Positions 7,591 to 14,505 of a stretch of DNA of 19,200 nucleotides are shown piece after piece; the first letter of the stretch is position 1; the number at the start of each line of letters is the position of its first letter. A program made the translations under genes and the position numbers. Source of the stretch: a bacterium (GTDB lineage: Bacteria; SZUA-182; SZUA-191); the NCBI GenBank assembly GCA_003230535.1, contig QIEW01000360.1:1-19200 (forward strand). Reading direction: 5' to 3'. The notes under the pieces are model-generated. The model made no database searches. It was not told the DNA's origin and worked only from the letters and a program-made list of their open reading frames with translations.

Positions 7591-8670
7591 CTAATCGGCG
7601 TCAGCAGAAGGCTTAGCCAGCATATCCAATGCCTGAGCGGCGTAGACGCGCACCTGAGCATCCTCATCCTTCCGGGATGCTTTCTCCAATGCGGAGACGG
7701 CTGCTTCTCCCCCGACTCTGGCTAAGGCCAGGGCCGCACCTTTTCTGTTCTTAGGCTCGGCGCTTTCCTTGAGCACCTGAATTAAGAATGGGCAGAGGAA
7801 TTTGTCCCTTAGCCGATAGGTATTGATATGAAACAAAAGATAGGCTTCCACCATCGGATCTTTCTCTTGCTGGCAAAACTGAATAAGTTCCGGCAGAGCT
7901 TGTTTTTCCTCCAGTTTTAGCAGACCTACCAAAGCATAGCGGCGCACCTTACTGTTGGGATCGCGCACCTCTTTCCACAGATGAGGCGCCGCAGAGGGAT
8001 CTTTTAGATATACCAGCACTTGGGCGGCAAACTTCCGGACCCTGGCATCCTCGCTGGCGTTAATAATCTCGAACACTTTCGGGACCACTTGTGCGCCGAA
8101 TTTGCCCAGCGCCTTGGTTTCGTAACTAATCATCTGCCCCAACTTGCTCAATAACACGGGGATACCACGTTCATCGCCGATCTCTCCCAGCGCTAAGGCC
8201 GCGGTAACTGCGGCTCGCTCGGCGGGGGTGTCGGCAAAGCCTTCTACGGGTTCAGCCTGCTCGAGAAGCTTGATTATGTCCGGGACAGCCTCGTTGACCT
8301 TCAGTTTGCCGCATATTCCGGCGGCCACGGCCTGTACCATCGGATTAGGTGATTTCAGGCGAGGCAGAAAAACAGCGCCCAGTTGCGGGTCTTCAATCCT
8401 GGCAATAGCGCCGATGGCTTTATCCTGTAACCCCCCTTTAGTGACGGCGATTACATCGAGGATAGCTTCCACCTCTTGCGCCGATCCCGGAGTAAGTTTC
8501 TCTAGTTCTCGCGCCGCTTCTAATACCTTATGGGGATCTTTAGCGGTTTTGATCCGGGCTGCCAACTCCAGGATAGAGGAGGCGCTCCGGGCCGGCTCCG
8601 GGCACAGGGTGAGAAAGCCCACCGCCAGCACAATTATGATACCGGTTTTATATTTATTACTCAAAATCAT
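7591..8670 (-). CDS. Secreted HEAT-repeat protein
   Basis: A 359-residue protein with a Sec signal peptide: positively charged start, hydrophobic core (about 10-22), and a probable signal peptidase I site after ARSA (near residue 30). The rest is a run of helical HEAT/PBS-lyase-like repeats, with recurring units such as DPQLGAVFLPRLKSPNPMVQAVAA, DARVRKFAAQVLVYLKDP and DAQVRVYAAQALDML. Such repeats form alpha-solenoids that bind other proteins; no enzyme motif is seen. The ATG at 8670 is preferred over an in-frame TTG at 8709 because AAAGG lies just upstream and it gives a clean signal peptide. It is convergent with the cNMP-binding gene and downstream of pheA on the same strand, but 220 bases away. 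It likely works in the periplasm. Function unknown. Confidence 0.8.
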   Translation of the reverse strand: MILSNKYKTGIIIVLAVGFLTLCPEPARSASSILELAARIKTAKDPHKVLEAARELEKLTPGSAQEVEAILDVIAVTKGGLQDKAIGAIARIEDPQLGAVFLPRLKSPNPMVQAVAAGICGKLKVNEAVPDIIKLLEQAEPVEGFADTPAERAAVTAALALGEIGDERGIPVLLSKLGQMISYETKALGKFGAQVVPKVFEIINASEDARVRKFAAQVLVYLKDPSAAPHLWKEVRDPNSKVRRYALVGLLKLEEKQALPELIQFCQQEKDPMVEAYLLFHINTYRLRDKFLCPFLIQVLKESAEPKNRKGAALALARVGGEAAVSALEKASRKDEDAQVRVYAAQALDMLAKPSADAD

Positions 8671-8742
8671 CTGGTTACCTTTTCTCTCAACTTTAATACC
8701 AATATGCAATCAATATATAAAGGGGTGCGTTTCCCTTTGACA

Positions 8743-8767
8743 CTTTCGGCTTGAGACAAGCCGAAAG
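8743..8767. promoter_or_regulatory. Perfect 11-bp palindrome upstream of the HEAT-repeat gene
   Basis: CTTTCGGCTTG (8743-8753) and CAAGCCGAAAG (8757-8767) are exact inverted repeats around a 3-base AGA loop. It lies about 75 bases before the HEAT-repeat start and 125 bases after pheA. Neither strand has a T-tract after the stem, so it is not a standard intrinsic terminator. A regulator operator, or a lone palindromic repeat distantly like the family-2 hairpins (TTGAGA apex), are the options. Confidence 0.5.
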
Positions 8768-8876
8768 ATCGGAAATTGGCCTGGAGGGCGCTTTGTTCAT
8801 AGCATAGGGAATCATATTGAATGACTATATAACACAAACAGCTAAAGTCTCTTGAAATTAGCGAAGATTTTACTTG

Positions 8877-8911
8877 CCTGTCGGCTGCTATTATTCCAGT
8901 GAACCGACAGG
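8877..8911 (-). terminator. Possible hairpin at the 3' end of pheA
   Basis: CCTGTCGG (8877-8884) pairs with CCGACAGG (8904-8911) around a 19-base loop that contains the pheA stop codon. On the transcript strand it is followed by an A-rich rather than U-rich run, so termination, if any, may depend on Rho. The stem words resemble the TGTCGGG/CCCGACA stem of the family-2 hairpins. Confidence 0.3.
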
Positions 8912-9964
8912 ATAAGAGCCTAAGATCTTAAATCGTAGGGTTTCTCTCTCTAAGTCATCCAGCGCCGCCTTGACGGGCGGGTCTTCCAGGTGTCCTTGCA
9001 TATCTACATAGAAGATATAATCCCAGGGCTTGCGTCGTGAAGGTCGGGATTCAATCTTGGTCAGGTTTACCTGGTATTTGGCAAACGGGTCCAGCATAGC
9101 ATGGAGCGCCCCGATGCGATCCTTGATGGAGAACATGATGGAAGTCTTGTCAACGCCGCATTTTTTAGCTGAAGTCTTCCCGATTACCAAAAAGCGGGTA
9201 AAATTACTGGAGGCGTCCTCTATACGGTCGCTAATAATATTAAGATTATAGAGTTTGGCGGCCATTTCTGAAGCTATAGCGGCAGAAGCAGGATCGCCGC
9301 CGGCTAGTTCTGCGGCCTGAGCCGTACTCCCGACCTCGATAATTTCCACCCCAGGCAAATGCTCCCTGAGCCATCGGCGGGACTGAGCTACCGGCTGGTG
9401 ATGAGAGTAAACTTTTGTAATTCCTTTCAGCTGTTCCGCCCGGGAGACTAAGCAGTGGGAGACGCTCAGAAGTATCTCGGCACAAATTTTTAAATCCGAC
9501 TCCACAAACATATCCAGCGTGTGACTAACAATACCCTCGGTAGAGTTCTCCACTGGTACCACCCCATAGTTAGAGCGGCCGCGCTCCACTGCCCCAAACA
9601 CATCTTCAATCCCGCGCACTGCCACAAATTGGGCCGACAGCCCGAATTTTTGCATACAAGCCAAGTGGGTAAAGGTGGCCTGAGGACCTAAGTAGGCTAC
9701 ATACATTGGTTTTTGGAGCGAGAGTGAGGCTGATATGATCTCCCTAAAGACCGGTCGGATAGCCTGTCCTGGGAATGGACCTTTGCTTTCCCGCTCCAGC
9801 CGCTGACATATTTCCTCCTCGCGGAGGGGATCATATAGTTCCAGTTTCTCCCGCGACTTGGCGCCAGCCACTTTTAAGACTACTTCCGCTCGCTGGTTGA
9901 GTAACTTAAGGATCTGGCCGTCAATCCGGTCTATTTGCTCCCGAAGCTGTTTAAGTTCAGTCAT
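8891..9964 (-). CDS. pheA: Bifunctional chorismate mutase / prephenate dehydratase (P-protein)
   Basis: A 357-residue enzyme that turns chorismate into prephenate and then phenylpyruvate for phenylalanine synthesis. Residues 1-85 are an AroQ chorismate mutase; R8, R25, K36, D45, R48, E49 and Q84 line up with the E. coli P-protein active-site residues. Prephenate dehydratase follows (about 88-265), starting AYLGPQATFTH and ending in the catalytic TRF (256-258). The C-terminal ACT domain (about 276-355) has GALHAML and ESRP, the phenylalanine-binding signatures, so feedback inhibition by Phe is expected. The ATG at 9964 is preceded by AGGA about 5 bases away. No other aromatic pathway gene is next to it, and no T-box or leader-peptide attenuator was seen in the 160 bases upstream. 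Confidence 0.97.
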   Translation of the reverse strand: MTELKQLREQIDRIDGQILKLLNQRAEVVLKVAGAKSREKLELYDPLREEEICQRLERESKGPFPGQAIRPVFREIISASLSLQKPMYVAYLGPQATFTHLACMQKFGLSAQFVAVRGIEDVFGAVERGRSNYGVVPVENSTEGIVSHTLDMFVESDLKICAEILLSVSHCLVSRAEQLKGITKVYSHHQPVAQSRRWLREHLPGVEIIEVGSTAQAAELAGGDPASAAIASEMAAKLYNLNIISDRIEDASSNFTRFLVIGKTSAKKCGVDKTSIMFSIKDRIGALHAMLDPFAKYQVNLTKIESRPSRRKPWDYIFYVDMQGHLEDPPVKAALDDLERETLRFKILGSYPVGSLE

Positions 9965-10120
9965 ATTTTCCTAAGGATTAGAATGTTAGTGTGTTGGTAG
10001 CTGTCAGGGCTATTGTCTGCTTCAATGGAACGCCCTTCCACTCCTGTTTGCCTGCTCAGGATATTGGGGTTTTATTTTTTAGTCTGGTACTGATGAGAAT
10101 CTATTGATTTTTTGTATAAT

Positions 10121-10140
10121 GCCGACTAAGATTGGTCGGC
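10121..10140. repeat. 6-bp hairpin overlapping the stop codon of the DUF6485 gene
   Basis: GCCGAC (10121-10126) and GTCGGC (10135-10140) flank an 8-base loop that includes part of the TAG stop. On the - strand transcript no U-tract follows, so it is only a weak terminator candidate. In the 160-base gap from here to pheA I see no other strong signal. Confidence 0.3.
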
Positions 10141-10317
10141 GATAAAGCGGCTGATGGAGCGGTCGTAGGTGCGTTCGGCGGCTCCTGAGAAGAGGCATCC
10201 GGGGAGTTGGCCGTTACTTTTATGGTATTGGACACACTCGCAGCACTTACCTTTCCGCGGGCAAGGTTCATAGGTACAAGAACAAAAGTTTAGATTTTGC
10301 TTTAAGGCGCACTCCAT
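10126..10317 (-). CDS. Small Cys-rich cytosolic protein, DUF6485 family
   Basis: A 63-residue protein with eight cysteines (3, 12, 14, 19, 25, 26, 28, 41). The pattern CSCTYEPCPRKGKCCECVQYH followed by LPGCLF and AERTYDRSISRF is that of the DUF6485 family as I remember it: short, uncharacterised proteins of about 60-70 residues found mainly in anaerobic bacteria. The cysteine spacing suggests zinc or iron-sulfur binding, which is inference. The ATG has AAGGAG 10 bases upstream, within the 23-base gap after the caspase-like gene on the same strand. The two are probably co-transcribed from the promoter near 11600. No signal peptide. Confidence 0.75.
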   Translation of the reverse strand: MECALKQNLNFCSCTYEPCPRKGKCCECVQYHKSNGQLPGCLFSGAAERTYDRSISRFIADQS

Positions 10318-10340
10318 GGCGTTGTTTCTCCTTATGTTGT

Positions 10341-11570
10341 TTACTCTCCAAGACCCAAATCCATATCGAACTTGCCTGCTACTGTGGGTGTTTGCTTGTT
10401 CTGGGTTTCTTTTCTTACCTTTTCGATTAGAAAAGGTATGAGTTCACCAAAGGTAACGTAACCATCATGGTTTTGATCAGCGCCCAAGCTTAAGCCGTCA
10501 ACTAAAAAATAGTTGAAGGCGCTATGCCCCCCCCCCCAATTTTTACCGGTAATTAAAGATTGTTTGCCATTGGATGCGCTGATTACATATACGCCCTCAT
10601 CACCGAACCGGGAAAAGTCTTTGAAGGCCAAGTTAACAGGACTTAAGGCTATCGCCGGAGAGGTCTTTCCGGCTTCATCAACAGCCTTCCCCATCCTACC
10701 GGAATAAAAAGCATCCACAAACAATACAACCTTCTTAGCATTAATAGAACTCTTCAGCGCCTTCTCAATATCCCGCACAGGAAAGCCGGTTGCGGATATT
10801 TTGCCGTAATTCGTATCGTAAGTAAAGAAAAACAAGTTTTCGGGAGAATCAAGCGAAGCAGGCGAGCCGTGACCGACAAAATATATTGTGACCATGTCTT
10901 CCTTATGTGTCTGCTTAAGCCAGTTAAACAAAGCATCATCAATGTTTGTTTTGGTAGCCTTCCCGCCTAATAAAAGCTTTATTCTTGCAGGATCATACCC
11001 GCCTTTATTTGGTGAGACAAGCCAATTATAGAAGGAATGTGCATCAATTGTTGCCTGACGACGAGCGGGAATTCGTCTGTCTTCGTAGCCTGTTATTCCT
11101 ATTATAACCGCCCATTTTCTTCCTGATATCTTTTTATAGGTAGGTTTAGGAGATGGTTTGGTGACTGCCTTCTTTATAAGCGTATTTTCTCGCCCGGCGC
11201 TACGCTCCACCGAGCTGCCAGGATCAATTTTATCTTTCTGCTCAACCCTTTGCCCGTCTTTCCATTCCCCTTCATACTTATTACTGGTAGCCCAAGTATA
11301 TGTGCCTTCTCCGTGTGGGTTGCCCTCTTTCCATTCCCCTTCATATTTATTACCGGCAACCCAAGTATATGTGCCTTTTCCGTGTGGGTTGCCGTCTTTC
11401 CATTCCCCCACATATTTGTCCCCATTGGCCCAGGTATAACGGCCCCGACCATCCTGGCAATTCCCTGTAATACATCCCACAACCCCGCTTTTCACAAGGG
11501 CTGATCTGTTGCAGGCAGGAAGAGCGATTAGCATAGAAAAAAATAAAAGTATAATTTGTTTTATGGGCAT
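10341..11570 (-). CDS. MORN-repeat, caspase-like (peptidase C14) lipoprotein with substituted catalytic Cys
   Basis: A 409-residue protein. Residues 1-20 look like a lipoprotein signal (lipobox LPAC, Cys20; Pro at -2 is unusual). Three 23-residue MORN repeats (about 37-106, GxGxYTWxxGxKYxGEWKxG) follow, then a basic linker and a caspase/peptidase C14 domain (about 150-385). The catalytic His is in FVGHG (H234). The usual DACxSG motif reads DAFYSG, so the nucleophile is Phe288 (codon TTT), and the domain contains no other Cys. DQNHDGYVTFGE (365-376) is a complete EF-hand calcium loop, as often seen in bacterial C14 proteins. It is probably anchored outside the cytoplasm and acts as a pseudoenzyme. 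An 11-G run encodes Trp345-Gly348. It is the first gene of a likely two-gene operon with the DUF6485 gene. Confidence 0.85.
   Translation of the reverse strand: MPIKQIILLFFSMLIALPACNRSALVKSGVVGCITGNCQDGRGRYTWANGDKYVGEWKDGNPHGKGTYTWVAGNKYEGEWKEGNPHGEGTYTWATSNKYEGEWKDGQRVEQKDKIDPGSSVERSAGRENTLIKKAVTKPSPKPTYKKISGRKWAVIIGITGYEDRRIPARRQATIDAHSFYNWLVSPNKGGYDPARIKLLLGGKATKTNIDDALFNWLKQTHKEDMVTIYFVGHGSPASLDSPENLFFFTYDTNYGKISATGFPVRDIEKALKSSINAKKVVLFVDAFYSGRMGKAVDEAGKTSPAIALSPVNLAFKDFSRFGDEGVYVISASNGKQSLITGKNWGGGHSAFNYFLVDGLSLGADQNHDGYVTFGELIPFLIEKVRKETQNKQTPTVAGKFDMDLGLGE
10527..10537 (-). repeat. 11-base G homopolymer inside the caspase-like gene
   Basis: Eleven C on the + strand (G on the coding strand) span codons W345-G348. 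The reading frame is intact at exactly 11. A one-base change would shift the frame and remove the last ~60 residues, including the EF-hand. It could be a slippage-prone contingency tract, or simply a site of sequencing error. Confidence 0.8.
11250..11462 (-). repeat. Three 69-bp tandem repeats encoding MORN units
   Basis: The three MORN units of the caspase-like protein are encoded by near-identical 69-bp units, seen on the + strand as repeated CTTTCCATTCCCC and CCCAAGTATATGTGCC words. The two 3' units (on the + strand, 11250-11395) are the most alike. High nucleotide identity between units suggests recent in-frame duplication, and copy number may vary between strains. Confidence 0.8.
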
Positions 11571-11597
11571 GTATCATCCTTCAGAAGACTGTTTATA

Positions 11598-11642
11598 ATT
11601 ATACACTCTTCTGTAGTAACTTCAAAATGAGAAGAAGTTACT
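11598..11642 (-). promoter_or_regulatory. Promoter and overlapping dyad for the caspase-like operon
   Basis: On the - strand, TTGAAG (11625-11620) and a perfect TATAAT (11603-11598) are separated by 16 bases, and the start codon lies about 28 bases beyond the -10. A perfect 9-bp inverted repeat, AGTAACTTC (11615-11623) and GAAGTTACT (11634-11642), overlaps the -35, with 19 bases between arm centres. That is the layout of an operator for a dimeric regulator. The remainder of the 340-base gap up to comEC is occupied by repeat copy 2 and about 105 bases with no clear feature. Confidence 0.6.
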
Positions 11643-11748
11643 GTCTGGTTTTAATCTGTAAAAACATTTGATCTGTTACACAAAAAAATGCCGGCGGATG
11701 CTATCCACTAAAAAAGAAATATTAACCCGGGGTTATAACAAGCCCTTA

Positions 11749-11914
11749 CCCCGGATTATTCATAAATCCGCGGTGAACATTGACGATGTTATTTGAAGAC
11801 AGCTACTTACAAAATAACGGCCAAAAAACAAAATTTTCATACAAATCACCGAAAACTCCCGCTATGGAAGCGACCAACGGGAGCGTGTTTATGATCCCGA
11901 ATTATTCGGGTTAC
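11749..11914 (+). repeat. Dispersed ~160-bp structured repeat (family 1), copy 2
   Basis: The best-formed copy. Ends are CCCCGGATTATTC and CCCGAATTATTCGGG; read inward, the two ends match at 10 of 12 positions (CCCGRATWATTC), an imperfect terminal inverted repeat. Internal stems are AACAT/ATGTT (11776-11780 with 11786-11790), CGCT/AGCG (11860-11863 with 11869-11872), and CTCCCG/CGGGAG (11856-11861 with 11878-11883). The right end abuts and probably supplies the comEC stop codon (complement of 11911-11913). The left end is 100 bases upstream of the caspase promoter. Confidence 0.8.
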
Positions 11915-14481
11915 CGATAAGTAGAGATATTATACTGCTCACCGTCGGTGGTTACAGTGACCGCGCCTGCCAGATCGGTGCGTACAATAGCAGCCCCCAG
12001 TTTCCGGTAGCGGCTGAGCAGCTTTAAGGCCGCCGGACGGGAGAAGAAGGCTGAGCCTGCGCTGAAAATAGCAGTTTCAGGTCGAACTTTCTCCAGGAAC
12101 GGCTGACTGTGGGAGTGGCGACTCCAGCGGCAGGGGGATTTGATAATATTAATTTGACCTAAGTCAGTGAGTTGCAGTAAGTCTTTTTCGGCCTTAAAGT
12201 CAATATTACCGGTAAATAGGAAGCTTATTTCTCCATAACTTAATTGCAATACCGGCGCCGGTATTTTTTCTATCAGGCGCCCTTCTCCCTGTGGCGGGGG
12301 ATAGAGCACCTTTACGGTTAACCCGCCAGCTTCAGACCAGACCTTCCCTCTCACTACCCACCTGAAAGGGATATGCCTGTCCCGAGCTATGGCTTTCAAT
12401 CGCCAATAAGCTTTGGGGCGATTCAATTTCTTATGGCTCCCGCCCTTCGGCCACCGGAAACCGGCCTCCCAGATCTCACCTACCTTAAATTCCCGTACCA
12501 ATGTATCAACTCCTGGTAATAGAGAAGCCTGGGAAAGCACCAGCAGGTCCAGTCTGGTTATCCCCTGTTGCCAAAGATACGGAGCAACCACCAGTCTTCC
12601 TACGTCCATGCCTCTTGTTCCTCCCACCAGCAGGATTTTCTTTTCCATCGGTGTCTTGATAAGTATAGCCTCACCCTGTCCGACATCCAAAAATATCACC
12701 TCCAGCAGGGCAGGGCGGTGGTTGGGGGAGACCTGGGGCCAGAAGAAAAGATACGCCGCCAGCGCGGCAGATGCCGCCAGGCCTGCTCTGGCCCACCGAT
12801 GCCTTAGCCGGAAGAGGCATAACAGCAGGCCATAGAGCGCTATTACCTGGGGTACGCTGGGAGTAGTGAGCGGCAAACTGGCGTATGGAAATTTGGCTAA
12901 GTGGCGCACAAAGGAGAGCAGCAGGCGCGTGAACCACAGGCTGACTGGGGAAAGGTAATGTGCCAGAGAGGGGGAGAACATAGCCGCCAAGCCGGCGCTG
13001 AGGCCCGTTGGAATAATCAGCCATGCCAGCGGAATACCCACCAGGTTGGCAAAAAAACCGACCACAGAGATCCGGTTAAAATGGTAAACCACCAATGGCA
13101 GGGAGGAGAGGTAGGCCGCCAAAGATACCCACAGAAATTCCCCCAGGCGCTTAAACAGTCTATCGCTCCAGGATGGTTCGATCGGCAAAGCGGGTTTCTC
13201 CCTGCCTGCCAAGGTATCGATTGCATAGATAATAAAAAAAACGGTGGTAAATGAGAGTTGGAAGCTTACATCTGCAATAGATTGAGGGTTCCAGAGAAGG
13301 ATAATTAGGGCGGCCAAAGCCAGAGTATTGTATAACTCCCTCTGTCTGTCCAGCGCCACCCCGACAAGATAGACCGAAATCATGATAACCGCCCGGATGA
13401 TGGGATTCCGGGAACCCGCCAGGATCGCATAGAACATCAACCAGGGAAGGGTAAGGAGGGCGGCCAATTGGTTGGGGTTCATCCACAGAGTAATTTTTTC
13501 CAACAATTTGTATGGCAAGAGCAAGAGCAACCGGCGGCAGAGGCCGAATACCAACAGGGCCAGGAAACCCACATGCAGGCCCGAGATAGCCAACAGATGG
13601 GCTAACCCTACCTTGGCAAATTCATCTTTAAGGTAAGTATAGATGCAATGACGTTCTCCGAGGAGTATTGCCCGCAGGAAACCGGCCTCCCGCCTCGGAT
13701 ATTCTTTTGCGAAAAAATCTGAAAGTCGGCTTCTCTGCTCATAAATCCAGGATTTTATGACACTCCCGGGCCCCCAGCCCAACCGCTGGATGCAATAGCG
13801 GCCACCCGCATTCCCGGCGACCATTATCCCCTGCCGCTTCAAATATTCCCGGTAGTCAAACCCGCCGGGGTTGGCAAAACTCCGGGGTAGATGGAGCTTC
13901 GTTTTGATCCCTAACTCTTCTCCATAACGTAAACGTACATCTTGATCGAGTTGATATAAGTTAAGGAAGACCAAACCACAAGTATCCTCCAGTTTCCCAT
14001 CCTTCTCTATCTGCTCCGCTTCCAGAAGGACCCTCGTCTTTCGGAAGCGCATCTGGGGCGGAGCGACTATCCATCCTTTGAGTAATGTCTTGTGCGGGGT
14101 GATCTTACGGCTGATATGTTGAGGTGGAAGATAATTAAATTGGAAGGAAAAGTTAAGCCAACCGGCAGCTAACACGGCCAAACCTAAGACAGGATAAGCC
14201 GACCTATAGCCCCGGCTTAAGCAAATTAATCCGATGACTCCAAGGAGCAGAAGCCCTAATCCCAACCACTGCCAGTGGGGCAGCCACACCGGCAAAGGAG
14301 TACCCGTCGGGGAAGAATTTATCCGGCCCAAGGCTATCCCCGCCAGATAACTTCCCAGCAGCCACACTATCGGCCTGCGCCACCAGGCGTAGGAAATAAT
14401 TTCCGCCAAGCGGCGATACCGTTTAAGCGGCTGTTTTGCAGCAGTAGGATTTTCGGGCATGTCAGGGGGGCTTGCACTCAT
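11911..14481 (-). CDS. comEC: ComEC/Rec2-type DNA-uptake channel with degenerate C-terminal hydrolase domain
   Basis: An 856-residue ComEC, the inner-membrane channel that carries single-stranded DNA into the cell during transformation. N-terminal membrane helices (about 36-115) flank a DUF4131 OB-like soluble domain (about 130-235). The Competence domain (about 265-560) starts at GFLRAILLGER and has the signature VGLAHLLAISGLHVG (291-305), followed by multiple helices. The C-terminal metallo-beta-lactamase-like domain begins FLDVGQGEA (598-606), but its metal ligands are lost: LIDGG is LLVGG, the SHxDxDH motif is SQASLLP (650-656), TGD is TGN, and HHGS is not kept. It is therefore unlikely to be a metal-dependent nuclease. 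It starts 24 bases after ispF, so the two form an operon. The stop codon touches repeat copy 2. Confidence 0.93.
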   Translation of the reverse strand: MSASPPDMPENPTAAKQPLKRYRRLAEIISYAWWRRPIVWLLGSYLAGIALGRINSSPTGTPLPVWLPHWQWLGLGLLLLGVIGLICLSRGYRSAYPVLGLAVLAAGWLNFSFQFNYLPPQHISRKITPHKTLLKGWIVAPPQMRFRKTRVLLEAEQIEKDGKLEDTCGLVFLNLYQLDQDVRLRYGEELGIKTKLHLPRSFANPGGFDYREYLKRQGIMVAGNAGGRYCIQRLGWGPGSVIKSWIYEQRSRLSDFFAKEYPRREAGFLRAILLGERHCIYTYLKDEFAKVGLAHLLAISGLHVGFLALLVFGLCRRLLLLLPYKLLEKITLWMNPNQLAALLTLPWLMFYAILAGSRNPIIRAVIMISVYLVGVALDRQRELYNTLALAALIILLWNPQSIADVSFQLSFTTVFFIIYAIDTLAGREKPALPIEPSWSDRLFKRLGEFLWVSLAAYLSSLPLVVYHFNRISVVGFFANLVGIPLAWLIIPTGLSAGLAAMFSPSLAHYLSPVSLWFTRLLLSFVRHLAKFPYASLPLTTPSVPQVIALYGLLLCLFRLRHRWARAGLAASAALAAYLFFWPQVSPNHRPALLEVIFLDVGQGEAILIKTPMEKKILLVGGTRGMDVGRLVVAPYLWQQGITRLDLLVLSQASLLPGVDTLVREFKVGEIWEAGFRWPKGGSHKKLNRPKAYWRLKAIARDRHIPFRWVVRGKVWSEAGGLTVKVLYPPPQGEGRLIEKIPAPVLQLSYGEISFLFTGNIDFKAEKDLLQLTDLGQINIIKSPCRWSRHSHSQPFLEKVRPETAIFSAGSAFFSRPAALKLLSRYRKLGAAIVRTDLAGAVTVTTDGEQYNISTYR

Positions 14482-14505
14482 CGGATATTATCACCCTGAG
14501 CGCGG

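Noticed and set aside
8671-8709. TTG start 13 codons upstream in the HEAT-repeat gene
   Set aside because: It places charged residues before the signal peptide and has no ribosome site, while ATG 8670 has AAAGG upstream.
8144-8740. 198-codon open frame on the + strand, antisense to the HEAT-repeat gene
   Set aside because: It has low-complexity, Ser/Ala/Pro-rich composition with no domain, no ribosome site, and lies opposite a well-supported gene with a signal peptide.
9965-10125. Attenuator, T-box or leader peptide controlling pheA
   Set aside because: No Phe-rich leader ORF, T-box motif or terminator/antiterminator pair could be made out on the - strand.
11250-11462. Regularly spaced repeats that could suggest a CRISPR or satellite array
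   Set aside because: The 69-bp period is an exact multiple of three and encodes in-frame MORN repeats of the caspase-like protein; there are no unique spacers.
12413-13254. Several + strand open frames opposite comEC
   Set aside because: They are antisense shadows of comEC; their composition is atypical and no motif is seen.
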